NCBI RefSeq assembly: GCF_011046245.1
Contig: NZ_CP049241.1
Span: forward strand, 2,930,001-2,994,000
Reading direction: 5' to 3'
Length of the DNA: 64,000 bases
Origin: Allorhizobium pseudoryzae
Lineage (GTDB): Bacteria; Pseudomonadota; Alphaproteobacteria; Rhizobiales; Rhizobiaceae
This document shows, piece after piece, positions 28,743 to 35,422 of the stretch; positions within the stretch are counted from its first letter, which is position 1; every line of letters starts with the position of its first letter. The translations under genes were made by a program, and so were the position numbers. The notes beneath the pieces are model-generated. The model made no database searches and had not been told where the DNA came from. It saw only the letters and a program-made list of their open reading frames with translations.

Positions 28743-31102
28743 TGGCTCTGCTTTCCTACCAGTCACAAGACATCTTTGCGCCAGCGAACGACAACGGCAC
28801 GCCACGTTCTCCTAGCCTGCAGAAAATGCAGGTGTGGGGGACTGAAATTGAAGCGGTCACGACGGCAACCGCTGCCGCTTCTGCCGTCTTCGATACGCGC
28901 GCCAATCTTTACGCGTCGCTGGCATATGCGGCAAACACTATGGCATGGGTCGTCAATGACACGACTGCAGCCTACAACGGCATTTATCGCAAGTCTGGCG
29001 CCTCCGGTTCCGGCTCTTGGTCCCGTGTCGCCAACCTGCCGCACGGGCTGATTGTCGCTAGCAATGCGGGCGCTGGTGGGGCTAATGCCATCGTTGCAAC
29101 GAGCGCGCTGCCGATTTCTGAATCCGCGCTTGTGCTGCTCAATATCGCGACCACGAACACGTCTAGCCCGGTCACGGTTGCATTCAACGGCGAGCCTGCA
29201 CTGACTATCAAGACGGCGTCAGGCAACAACGTTGCGGCCAACGCGCTGCTGTCCGGTATGCTTGTGCTTGGCGTTAAGTCTGGCACGACCTTCCGGCTTT
29301 TGAGCGATCAAGCAACGGCGTCTATCGTTCCGGCCGCGGAAGCCGCGCAGGTAGCTGCCGAGGCGGCTCGGGATGCTGCAATAGGCGCCGTACCGAACGT
29401 CTACACGCCGACGCGCACCGCGCTTAAGGCTCTAGACACCGGAACCATTCAGCAGGCGTATTTGATCGAGTCCGGCCGCGAAGGTCAGTTCATTTGGCGC
29501 TCTGGCGACTACAGTTCGCAGATTGCCGCGGACACATTGGAGGGCGTCTTCGTCAAGGCCAACGCTATATCTGCAAGTTCTGGCGCGTGGGTTCGCGTCG
29601 TTGAGGACGATGTTGCCGCGTCTTGGTTTGGTGCGGTGGGTGACGGTGTTACGGACGACACCGTTGCGCGAGACGCGGCTGCTGCGTATGTGGGCTTTGG
29701 CGGTGAAATCTATCTGCCAGCCGGAAAAACGTATCTGGTGAGCAACAACGACAACCCTTATGGGGTTTCATTCATCGGACCAGGAAAGCTCGTAACTGCT
29801 GTCACGGGCGGCCAAAGGCAGAGAAACTCCTACGCCGGCCTGACAAATCTCCATGCCGGAAGAGAGTATCTTGAACGTCTGTACGCCTACTTGGCGCTCG
29901 GTCAAGGCAATCCCCTCGGAACATTCCGCGCAACTATTTTCGGGGATAGCACGGCAACAAATGACTATGGGCCGGTTACGCCAACTGCCGTGCTGCAGAC
30001 GGCTATCGCTGATAAAGGTTTGCCAAACTTCATCTTGGCCAATCAGGCTGTCGGCGGAACGAGTTGGGCCGATCTTGATGTTTCCGCCTATTTGGGCGGT
30101 ATCAACGCCTTGCACATTTATAGCTATGGCATCAACGATGCATCGGGCGGGTCACTGGAAAACCGGCTGGCCAATCTCCATGCGACAATGGATGCGAAGC
30201 TAACGGCTATTCGCGCGGCTGCTGGCGGGGGCATTGGATCCTTGTCGATCGTTCTAAAGGGGCCGAACGCGACGAGCGACAGCCCGAATGGCCGAGATGA
30301 GCGATGGTATGAAAAAATCCGCGGTATCTACCTCACGATGGCTCGCAAGCATAAATGCGCGTATTTTGATACGTACGGAGAGTTTTTAGACGCACGAGAC
30401 GCGGCTGGCATCTTCATGGATGATGCTTATGGGGATGGCCGTGCCGTTCACCCGATAAACCAATTCAACGCGCGGATTTGGGGTGCTTTTTGTGACTGGC
30501 TTTTGCCAAGGAGTTCTGTGGCCCGTTATGCGACGAACCGGGTCAGCAATAACGGCGCTGTAAGTAGCAGCCTTTCCAGTGGGGCGACTCCTAGCCAGTT
30601 TTTGGACGCGATTTCCACCAATCGGGCCACGACAGAAAATGGCTGGCCGATTGATGGTTTCGTAGTGAGCGAGCGGAATGTCGATGGCGGGGCAGTACAA
30701 AGGCTTTTTTCCTACACTCCAGGCGCATCCAAGGTTATCACGCGAACTGCAGACGTGGCTGGCGATACTTGGAATCCATGGTCGGGGTTGGCTTTGCCGA
30801 TCACGTTAGCTAACGGCTGGACAAATTACGGGACCCCGTGGGGCGACGCTCAAGTGTCAAAAACCGCAGACGGAACATGCGCTGTGTCTGGGCTTGTCGC
30901 GGGAGGTACGACGACGGCGGACACCGTTATCGGAACGCTCCCGACCGGCTTTCGCCCGGTAAAAGACCTTATTTTCTCCGTCGCTACGAATGGAGGTTCT
31001 TCGAAAATATCAGTCCACGCAGACGGCACCATCAAAGCCTTTTCAGCAGCGGACGGCACTTACACGTCGTTAAGCGGTATTACCTACCTGGCATCCAACT
31101 AA
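28742..31102 (+). CDS. Tail spike/fibre with SGNH-hydrolase domain
   Basis: A 786-residue receptor-binding protein. The N-terminal 200 residues are Ala/Thr-rich and probably attach to the tail. A pectate-lyase-like head motif, WFGAVGDGVTDDT, follows at about 300. An SGNH (GDSL-type) esterase domain comes next: Ser in TIFGDSTATNDYG, Gly in AVGGTSW, Asn in YSYGINDASG, and the final D...H in GDGRAVHPINQFNA. The last 200 residues are strand-rich (VARYATNRVSNNG to ITYLASN) and resemble trimeric fibre tips. Such spikes deacetylate or cleave surface polysaccharide of the host. The frame is intact over its whole length. Confidence 0.82.
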   Translation: MALLSYQSQDIFAPANDNGTPRSPSLQKMQVWGTEIEAVTTATAAASAVFDTRANLYASLAYAANTMAWVVNDTTAAYNGIYRKSGASGSGSWSRVANLPHGLIVASNAGAGGANAIVATSALPISESALVLLNIATTNTSSPVTVAFNGEPALTIKTASGNNVAANALLSGMLVLGVKSGTTFRLLSDQATASIVPAAEAAQVAAEAARDAAIGAVPNVYTPTRTALKALDTGTIQQAYLIESGREGQFIWRSGDYSSQIAADTLEGVFVKANAISASSGAWVRVVEDDVAASWFGAVGDGVTDDTVARDAAAAYVGFGGEIYLPAGKTYLVSNNDNPYGVSFIGPGKLVTAVTGGQRQRNSYAGLTNLHAGREYLERLYAYLALGQGNPLGTFRATIFGDSTATNDYGPVTPTAVLQTAIADKGLPNFILANQAVGGTSWADLDVSAYLGGINALHIYSYGINDASGGSLENRLANLHATMDAKLTAIRAAAGGGIGSLSIVLKGPNATSDSPNGRDERWYEKIRGIYLTMARKHKCAYFDTYGEFLDARDAAGIFMDDAYGDGRAVHPINQFNARIWGAFCDWLLPRSSVARYATNRVSNNGAVSSSLSSGATPSQFLDAISTNRATTENGWPIDGFVVSERNVDGGAVQRLFSYTPGASKVITRTADVAGDTWNPWSGLALPITLANGWTNYGTPWGDAQVSKTADGTCAVSGLVAGGTTTADTVIGTLPTGFRPVKDLIFSVATNGGSSKISVHADGTIKAFSAADGTYTSLSGITYLASN

Positions 31103-31122
31103 ATCGATGCTGGCGCAACTTG

Positions 31123-31155
31123 CCGCCGCTGCCTTCACGGGTGGCGGCGGTTTTC
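31123..31155 (+). terminator. Rho-independent terminator after the tail spike
   Basis: An 11-bp stem pairs 31123-31133 with 31140-31150 (with G-U pairs), over a six-base loop. TTTTCT follows. Confidence 0.75.
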
Positions 31156-31157
31156 TA

Positions 31158-31619
31158 TCAGACTGAAGGAGCGTCTTTTTTCGGTGGTTCGATGACGGGT
31201 CTCTCGAATGCCGGTGTTTTCGGATCCTTGGGGTCTAGAGGGTCCAAAACGACATATGCTGGATTGGGATAGTGGTCGAGCGCCGCGCCTGTTGCCGCAT
31301 CAACGCCCATCCCGATAATGCCGCCGACTAATATGTTACCAGCAAAACCAGCGGCGCCGCCGTCACTAATCTTCGTTTTAACGTCTACTTTTCCGGGTTT
31401 ATATCCAGGCTTTTCGGCGAAGACGGTAAACTCTGCGCGGCGCTCGACCTTTATAGTGCATGGGGACTGAGGACAGCTATGCCCCAACGAAGTAGTGATC
31501 TTCGCGTCTGTTGGAAGCGCAGAAATCACAACATTTTCAGTTACTCCTCTTGAGACTGAACCGCATGCCGCCAGCCCTAGACAAGCAACCACCGCAAAAA
31601 ATACAAAAGAAATCTTCAT
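31158..31619 (-). CDS. Prophage lipoprotein (PEGA-like)
   Basis: A 153-residue protein with a lipoprotein signal: MKISFVFFAVVACLGLAAC, with the lipobox LAAC putting the modified Cys at residue 19. The mature part has a PEGA-like strand domain (VVISALPTDAKITTSLGHSC, PCTIKVERRAEFTVFAEKPG) and a glycine-rich hydrophobic stretch (GFAGNILVGGIIGMGVDAAT). GGGGGAG precedes the ATG at 31619. It is transcribed against the tail spike and is probably expressed in the lysogen to alter the host envelope, perhaps for superinfection exclusion. That role is inferred. Confidence 0.75.
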   Translation of the reverse strand: MKISFVFFAVVACLGLAACGSVSRGVTENVVISALPTDAKITTSLGHSCPQSPCTIKVERRAEFTVFAEKPGYKPGKVDVKTKISDGGAAGFAGNILVGGIIGMGVDAATGAALDHYPNPAYVVLDPLDPKDPKTPAFERPVIEPPKKDAPSV

Positions 31620-31697
31620 CTGTGCTCCCCCCACGTATAACGATAAGGAACACGTTTTAATTTAGAAGTCGAGCGAAAAGCGGCGCCATCTGCAACG

Positions 31698-31946
31698 CTA
31701 GAGGGAACTGTTCAGTTTACCGCGTTCGCGCTCCCATCGCTCAAATTCATCCTCTTGGCTGTTGTTGGCCACCAGTCCGCTGATTTCGTCAAGCTTGGCA
31801 TCAATCGCCTTCTTGTCCCACTTGCGCGTGCCAGGGATTGCCGGCGGCATGATGTTCGTGCGCACCCACAGACTAAAAGCCGTTGGTGTGATGCCGCAGT
31901 AGGCGGCGGCTTCGGCTCTGCCGATCAGGCGTGGCCCGTCAGTCAT
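31698..31946 (-). CDS. Small helix-turn-helix protein (AlpA/MerR-like)
   Basis: An 82-residue protein: LIGRAEAAAYCGITPTAFSL is a MerR-type helix-turn-helix, followed by a wing (PPAIPGTRKWDKKAIDAKLD). It is the second AlpA-like protein of the element and the last gene of a leftward regulator cluster; it overlaps the preceding gene by 8 bp. It is probably a DNA-binding accessory protein, for example an excisionase. Confidence 0.7.
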   Translation of the reverse strand: MTDGPRLIGRAEAAAYCGITPTAFSLWVRTNIMPPAIPGTRKWDKKAIDAKLDEISGLVANNSQEDEFERWERERGKLNSSL

Positions 31947-32220
31947 CGATTGGCTTTCTTCGACCTTTCCATTCGCCTAGGCGTTCCGGGCCATCCGGCA
32001 CAGCAAAGCCTGCCGTGATGCCAAAATAACTATCGTAGAATTTTTTGACGAGAGGCACGGGTCGCCCGTCATGTAGCGGGTCAACACGCGGGAAGCCCTT
32101 GCGCTCAAGTTGCGGGATGACCGTCTTGACCCACATCGCGGCGCGTTCTTTGCCCACGATTGCCACGGCCAGCTGCCGGTCGGTGGCGAATAGAGGCAAG
32201 TTGGAAAGAAGATCGGTCAC
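31939..32220 (-). CDS. Small phage regulator-cluster protein
   Basis: A 93-residue protein (MTDLLSNLPLFATDRQLAVA) with a possible winged helix in AAMWVKTVIPQLERKGFPRV, followed by the tail DGRPVPLVKKFYDSYFG. It overlaps its neighbours by 4 bp and 8 bp in a translationally coupled run. Precise function unknown. Confidence 0.65.
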   Translation of the reverse strand: MTDLLSNLPLFATDRQLAVAIVGKERAAMWVKTVIPQLERKGFPRVDPLHDGRPVPLVKKFYDSYFGITAGFAVPDGPERLGEWKGRRKPIDD

Positions 32221-32510
32221 TTGCGCGCCGCCAGTCTGCGCGCGCGACGGAGCGCCGCGAGGGTCTTAGAGTTCTTGTTCGGTTCAGGCGGCGGCTCCCT
32301 TCGGGGAAATTCCAGTATCTTTGGAACATCGTCGATGTGCACCAGCGGCGTGCGGCCGACCTTCTTCCCAAGCCCCATGGCCCTGGCGCGTTCCCAGACC
32401 GTTCGCGCCGTGACGGTGACACCGGTTGATCGGGAAATTCTGTCGGCAACTGCTTTCGGGGTGAGAAGCCCGTCCATCAGGGCGTCCGGATCCAATTTCT
32501 TTGTCATCAT
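32217..32510 (-). CDS. Small helix-turn-helix protein
   Basis: A 97-residue basic protein: LLTPKAVADRISRSTGVTVT, then ARTVWERARAMGLGKKVGRT, is a helix-turn-helix with a long turn, and the C-terminus is Arg/Lys-rich (TLAALRRARRLAARK). It is coupled to the next gene by a 4-bp overlap. Two ATGs are possible (32510 and 32507). Confidence 0.65.
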   Translation of the reverse strand: MMTKKLDPDALMDGLLTPKAVADRISRSTGVTVTARTVWERARAMGLGKKVGRTPLVHIDDVPKILEFPRREPPPEPNKNSKTLAALRRARRLAARK

Positions 32511-32634
32511 TCACCAAGCGCATATTAACGTTTTCGTTGCCGGCACGGATGCCGGAAACGCCTCGCTTCTCCTCGTTGGTGGAAAGAACGGTTGGTTGCC
32601 GCAATTGGAGGTTAATTCCCCGAGCTGACGTGAG

Positions 32635-32877
32635 TCAAGCCGGGGCGACCATTCTATGCAGGTGGAGCAAATCCGCGGCTTTGAGCTCAACAGGATCCTT
32701 GCCGGCATCGCTCTGCCTGAACCAGTCCTTAGCGTCAGCCACGGCCGGTCCGTAGGGTGCCGGATAATCGCCTAGCCCCAACACCCAAAGGCGTACGATC
32801 TCCCGCTCCATGCGGCTGGCAGCGTATCGGTCGTGAACAGTGCGGGCGGACGCGAGGAAGTCTTCGAGCTTTTTCAT
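32635..32877 (-). CDS. Small protein coupled to the XRE repressor
   Basis: An 80-residue protein (MKKLEDFLASARTVHDRYAA) that overlaps the repressor stop by 4 bp, so the two are made together. It is helical with an acidic end. It might modify repressor activity, but no family is recognised. Confidence 0.6.
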   Translation of the reverse strand: MKKLEDFLASARTVHDRYAASRMEREIVRLWVLGLGDYPAPYGPAVADAKDWFRQSDAGKDPVELKAADLLHLHRMVAPA

Positions 32878-33092
32878 TGTGGATCGCGAAGACGAACGCC
32901 GCCGGCGATAAATTCAACGCCAGCCGCTTCAAGGGCGTTGCGGATGGCTTCGAGTGTGCTCACGCGTGGGTCATTCTTTCCGCGTTCCAGGTTCTTGACG
33001 CTCATTTCAGAGACCCCTGAAGCTTCTGCCAAGGCAGTTTGCTTCCAGTCCAGTAGAGCTCTGGCGGCTCGAATTTGTGCTGCGGTGATCAT
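32874..33092 (-). CDS. XRE-family repressor
   Basis: A 72-residue Cro/C1-type protein: IRAARALLDWKQTALAEASG, VSEMSVKNLERGKNDPRVST, then LEAIRNALEAAGVEFIAGG. It is a single helix-turn-helix domain with no C-terminal protease domain, so induction would not be by LexA-like self-cleavage. It heads the leftward regulator cluster and faces a divergent small gene. Its start codon overlaps one half of an inverted repeat that is probably its operator. No good Shine-Dalgarno is seen. Confidence 0.85.
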   Translation of the reverse strand: MITAAQIRAARALLDWKQTALAEASGVSEMSVKNLERGKNDPRVSTLEAIRNALEAAGVEFIAGGVRLRDPQ

Positions 33093-33127
33093 TGCCGCAG
33101 AGTATCCCCTCGCACCTATTGCGGCAA
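33092..33127. promoter_or_regulatory. Inverted repeat, probable repressor operator
   Basis: TTGCCGCA (33092-33099) and TGCGGCAA (33120-33127) are perfect inverted copies separated by 20 bp. They lie between the XRE gene and the divergent small gene, and one copy touches the repressor start codon. Confidence 0.5.
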
Positions 33128-33157
33128 GACAAATGACCGTGGCGGTTATTTTTGTGG

Positions 33158-33186
33158 TTGACGGTTAGTTAAATGTACCCTAGGGT
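33158..33186 (+). promoter_or_regulatory. Candidate rightward promoter
   Basis: TTGACG at 33158-33163, a 17-bp spacer, and TAGGGT at 33181-33186, 28 bp ahead of the ATG at 33214. Confidence 0.45.
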
Positions 33187-33213
33187 TATTTTGCCAACCG
33201 AGAGGGCCAACAG

Positions 33214-33423
33214 ATGACCACCACAGCAGCAGCACAGACAATCGACATCCATGAAGTCAGCTTGGACGCGACCGCATTGTTCTTCATCGTGGACCGTGTC
33301 GAAGAGGCCTTTTCGCGCGGCGATGACGCAGTTGAGGAGGCACTTGCGATGGCGCGCGTAGCGCGACAGATGGCCCTCAAACTTGATCTTGATCTGAAGG
33401 CTCTGTCTTTGCGGGCGGTTTGA
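33214..33423 (+). CDS. Small acidic helical protein divergent from the repressor
   Basis: A 69-residue protein (MTTTAAAQTIDIHEVSLDAT) with two predicted helices (VDRVEEAFSRGDDAVEEALA, then MARVARQMALKLDLDLKAL). GAGAGG lies upstream. It is the only rightward gene in this part of the element, in the position an early or Cro-like gene would hold, but no DNA-binding motif is visible. The tRNA-like sequence begins ten bases after its stop. Confidence 0.6.
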   Translation: MTTTAAAQTIDIHEVSLDATALFFIVDRVEEAFSRGDDAVEEALAMARVARQMALKLDLDLKALSLRAV

Positions 33424-33433
33424 AATAAAAATC

Positions 33434-33511
33434 GCCCCTGTATCGGTCCGGGTGTTCTACCCCGCGAAGCCGTAGAGGATGACGCCCGTTCGAATCGGGC
33501 CAGGGGCTCCA
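33434..33511 (+). tRNA. tRNA-like sequence with non-canonical anticodon arm
   Basis: A 78-nt sequence with a perfect 7-bp acceptor stem (GCCCCTG at 33434-33440, CAGGGGC at 33501-33507), a T discriminator base with encoded CCA, and a perfect T arm (GCCCG-TTCGAAT-CGGGC, 33484-33500). The D and anticodon parts do not fold normally: the best stem, TCTAC/GTAGA, leaves an 11-nt loop, and the standard 17-nt window has two mismatches in five pairs. It may be a decayed phage tRNA or a tRNA mimic. No amino acid identity can be given. Confidence 0.45.
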
Positions 33512-33628
33512 CATACTTCATTCCGCCTCGGCACCACCCACTCGGGGCAATCCGGCCCATAGGGCGGCATGAAGTAAGCAGGCCAGCGCGGGCCACCAAC
33601 GTCCTAAGGGATGCGCAGCAGGTCAGCC

Positions 33629-33658
33629 AGAACCGTCGGTCTTAGGGTCGGCGGTTCT
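33629..33658. terminator. Hairpin downstream of the integrase
   Basis: agaaccgtcg (33629-33638) pairs with cggcggttct (33649-33658), including one G-U pair, over a 10-nt loop. It lies 25 bp beyond the integrase stop. There is no T-run on the minus strand, so termination strength is uncertain. The rest of 33512-33682 holds no gene. Confidence 0.4.
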
Positions 33659-33682
33659 AGGCGTTCTAAGCGGGGAGGGGGC

Positions 33683-34921
33683 TTAGCGCCGTCTTCCGCT
33701 CAATATCTCTACGGCAGGCACCATATCAGCGGCGATTAGGTCAGCCCATTCTTGCGCCAATTCCGTACGCCTTGCCAAGTGTTCGGCGCGGTTATAGCGG
33801 CCTTCCGTCTTTTCCTTTGAGACATGCGCCAGCATCAGGTCGATGATGTAGCGGTCGGCCGGGAATCTCTCGTTCATGATTGTTGAGAACGTGGACCGGA
33901 AGCCGTGCGGCACATGGTGCCCATGATACCCCGCGCGGTTCAAAAGATACCCCATCGCGTTCTCAGACATCGGCTTGTGCGAGTGTCGCGCGTTTGGGAA
34001 GGCGAGGGGACCGCGGCCCGAAATCTGCCGCAAGGCAACAATCGCCTCAACGGCCTGAGATGGCAGTGGTACGAGATGATCGCGGCTTTCGTCTTCCTTA
34101 AAGTGGAGGCGCAGCTTCATTCTTTCGGCGGGAATTTGCCAAAGCGGGTTGCCCTCTACATCGTCCCATTCATGCCACGGTGTGCCGGCAAGCGTACCAG
34201 GGCGAACAGCTGTCAGAGCAAGGATCCGGATTGCCAGCTTCGTGACGGGGTGCGCAACCTCCGCGTCGACCTTGGCGAGCATTTCCCGTGCCTTGGTCAA
34301 GTCGGTGATGGCGAGCCGGCGCCCTTTCTTCAGTGGCGCCATGGCGCCTTGAACCATCGCCGCAGGATCGAAATCAGCACGTCCTGATGCAATTGCATAT
34401 TGGAAGATGGCGCTCATTCGCTGGCGTATGCGGCGGGCCGTATCTTTTGCGCCCCTGCCTTCGATGGGCCTCAGCGCGGCTAGAATGTCAGGAGGCGACA
34501 GATCCCGAATTTGAACCTTGCCAAGTAGCGGGAAGATTTCTTTCTCAAGGCTGTTGATGACGTCGTCTGCGTGCCGCGCCACCCATTGCGGCTTGTTCAA
34601 GTCGTACCATTCACGGGCCAATCCCTCGAAAGTGGTTGCGGCATTCACCGCATTGAGCTTGCGCAGCTTCTTTGTTGCGCCGGGGTCCTTGTGGTCGTCC
34701 AGCAGTGCTTTCGCCTTGGCGCGCTCGGTTCTGGCATCGAGGAGGGAGACAGCGGGGTATTTTCCGATTGAAAGGAGCTTTTCCTTTCCGCCGAATGTGT
34801 AGCGAAACCGCCAAAGCTTTCCGCCCGAAGGCGTCACATAAAGAAACAATCCGCCGCCATCCGCGATCTTAAACGGCTTCTCGCGCGGCTTCTCTTTTTT
34901 AATGCGAATGTCGGTGAGCAC
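33683..34921 (-). CDS. int: P4-type tyrosine recombinase (integrase)
   Basis: A 412-residue site-specific recombinase. The N-terminal arm-binding domain (DUF4102; KPFKIADGGGLFLYVTPSGG, LLSIGKYPAVSLLDARTERA) is followed by a core-binding domain and the catalytic domain with R240 (LTAVRPGTL), H339 and R342 (HGFR), H366 (LAHVS) and nucleophile Y376 (GRYNR). All catalytic residues are intact. The likely start is the GTG at 34921: a GGGG Shine-Dalgarno sits six bases upstream, inside an ATACCCC site. The enzyme would cut in the tRNA-Ser 3' end. Confidence 0.93.
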   Translation of the reverse strand: MLTDIRIKKEKPREKPFKIADGGGLFLYVTPSGGKLWRFRYTFGGKEKLLSIGKYPAVSLLDARTERAKAKALLDDHKDPGATKKLRKLNAVNAATTFEGLAREWYDLNKPQWVARHADDVINSLEKEIFPLLGKVQIRDLSPPDILAALRPIEGRGAKDTARRIRQRMSAIFQYAIASGRADFDPAAMVQGAMAPLKKGRRLAITDLTKAREMLAKVDAEVAHPVTKLAIRILALTAVRPGTLAGTPWHEWDDVEGNPLWQIPAERMKLRLHFKEDESRDHLVPLPSQAVEAIVALRQISGRGPLAFPNARHSHKPMSENAMGYLLNRAGYHGHHVPHGFRSTFSTIMNERFPADRYIIDLMLAHVSKEKTEGRYNRAEHLARRTELAQEWADLIAADMVPAVEILSGRRR

Positions 34922-34926
34922 ACCAA

Positions 34927-34991
34927 ATACCCCGAATACCCCAGATATCGAAAAAGATACCCCGGATAGTACCCCGTTTCCAGTGGGGTAT
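34927..34991. repeat. Right arm-type sites (ATACCCC cluster)
   Basis: ATACCCC occurs at 34927-34933, 34936-34942 and 34957-34963. A variant GTACCCC lies at 34969-34975 and an inverted copy GGGGTAT at 34985-34991. This is directly upstream of the integrase start and matches the pair near attL. The AT-rich palindrome GAAAAC-TTAAT-GTTTTC at 35043-35059 lies between the cluster and attR. Confidence 0.65.
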
Positions 34992-35100
34992 AACGTAGCA
35001 TGCGGCGGCAATAACTGGCAAGAAATGGCAATTACACACCTAGAAAACTTAATGTTTTCAGTGCGATGCGACACAATTCGCAAAGATCGGTAAGGGCTAA

Positions 35101-35114
35101 TGGCGGAAGAGGTG
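35101..35114. repeat. attR core within the tRNA-Ser 3' end
   Basis: TGGCGGAAGAGGTG is identical to 17482-17495 and is read on the minus strand as the last 14 bases of tRNA-Ser including CCA. The element preserves the tRNA while occupying its 3' side. Confidence 0.85.
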
Positions 35115-35190
35115 GGATTCGAACCCACGGTACGGTTTCCCGCACGCCGGTTTTCAAGACCGGTTCCTTAAACCACTCGGACACTCTTCC
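35101..35190 (-). tRNA. tRNA-Ser(UGA)
   Basis: A 90-nt class II tRNA, with acceptor GGAAGAG...CTCTTCC, anticodon stem CCGGT/ACCGG around the loop CTTGAAA with anticodon TGA, a long variable arm (GTGCGGGAAACCGTAC) and T loop TTCGAAT. CCA is encoded. It is the integration target of the 17.6-kb element. Confidence 0.96.
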
Positions 35191-35422
35191 AATCACCTAG
35201 CTGCTGCCCCGGCCGACGGTCTCGCGCCGTAAAAACCAGAACAGGAGAGAGCTTTGTTTCCCGTCGATTGGTGGACCGGCTTTTAGCAGTTTTAGTCGCT
35301 GCGTCAACGTTTGTAATTCACAAGCGAAACGCCTCGTGGGCTTGGACGTTCTTACGAATACCCCTTGACCTCTGTTTGCATAGTGGTGAATTCTGCTCGG
35401 AAAAGGAGTGGGGGGTGAACTA

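Larger units (their letters stand above)
17482..35114. mobile_element. 17.6-kb integrated element at tRNA-Ser(UGA): prophage remnant or phage satellite
   Basis: The boundaries are the 14-bp direct repeats at 17482-17495 and 35101-35114. A tyrosine integrase (33683-34921) lies next to the tRNA, as in P4-like elements. Contents from left: AlpA-like protein, primase-helicase with iteron-like repeats, GNAT toxin-like pair, unknown genes, prohead protease, KTSC protein, truncated tape measure, Ntn-hydrolase-like protein, tail spike, lipoprotein, a leftward regulator cluster with an XRE repressor, a small divergent gene, a tRNA-like sequence, and the integrase. No terminase, portal, major capsid, baseplate or lysis gene is visible. 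Codon use is less GC-biased than in the flanks. Confidence 0.88.

Noticed and set aside
33434..33511. The tRNA-like sequence as a tmRNA end
   Set aside because: Acceptor 5' and 3' strands are only 78 nt apart, too close for tmRNA, and no tag-coding region is present.
33654..33666. GTTC...GTTC pair near the integrase end as an SOS box
   Set aside because: The spacing is five bases, not seven, and it lies inside a hairpin, not at a promoter.
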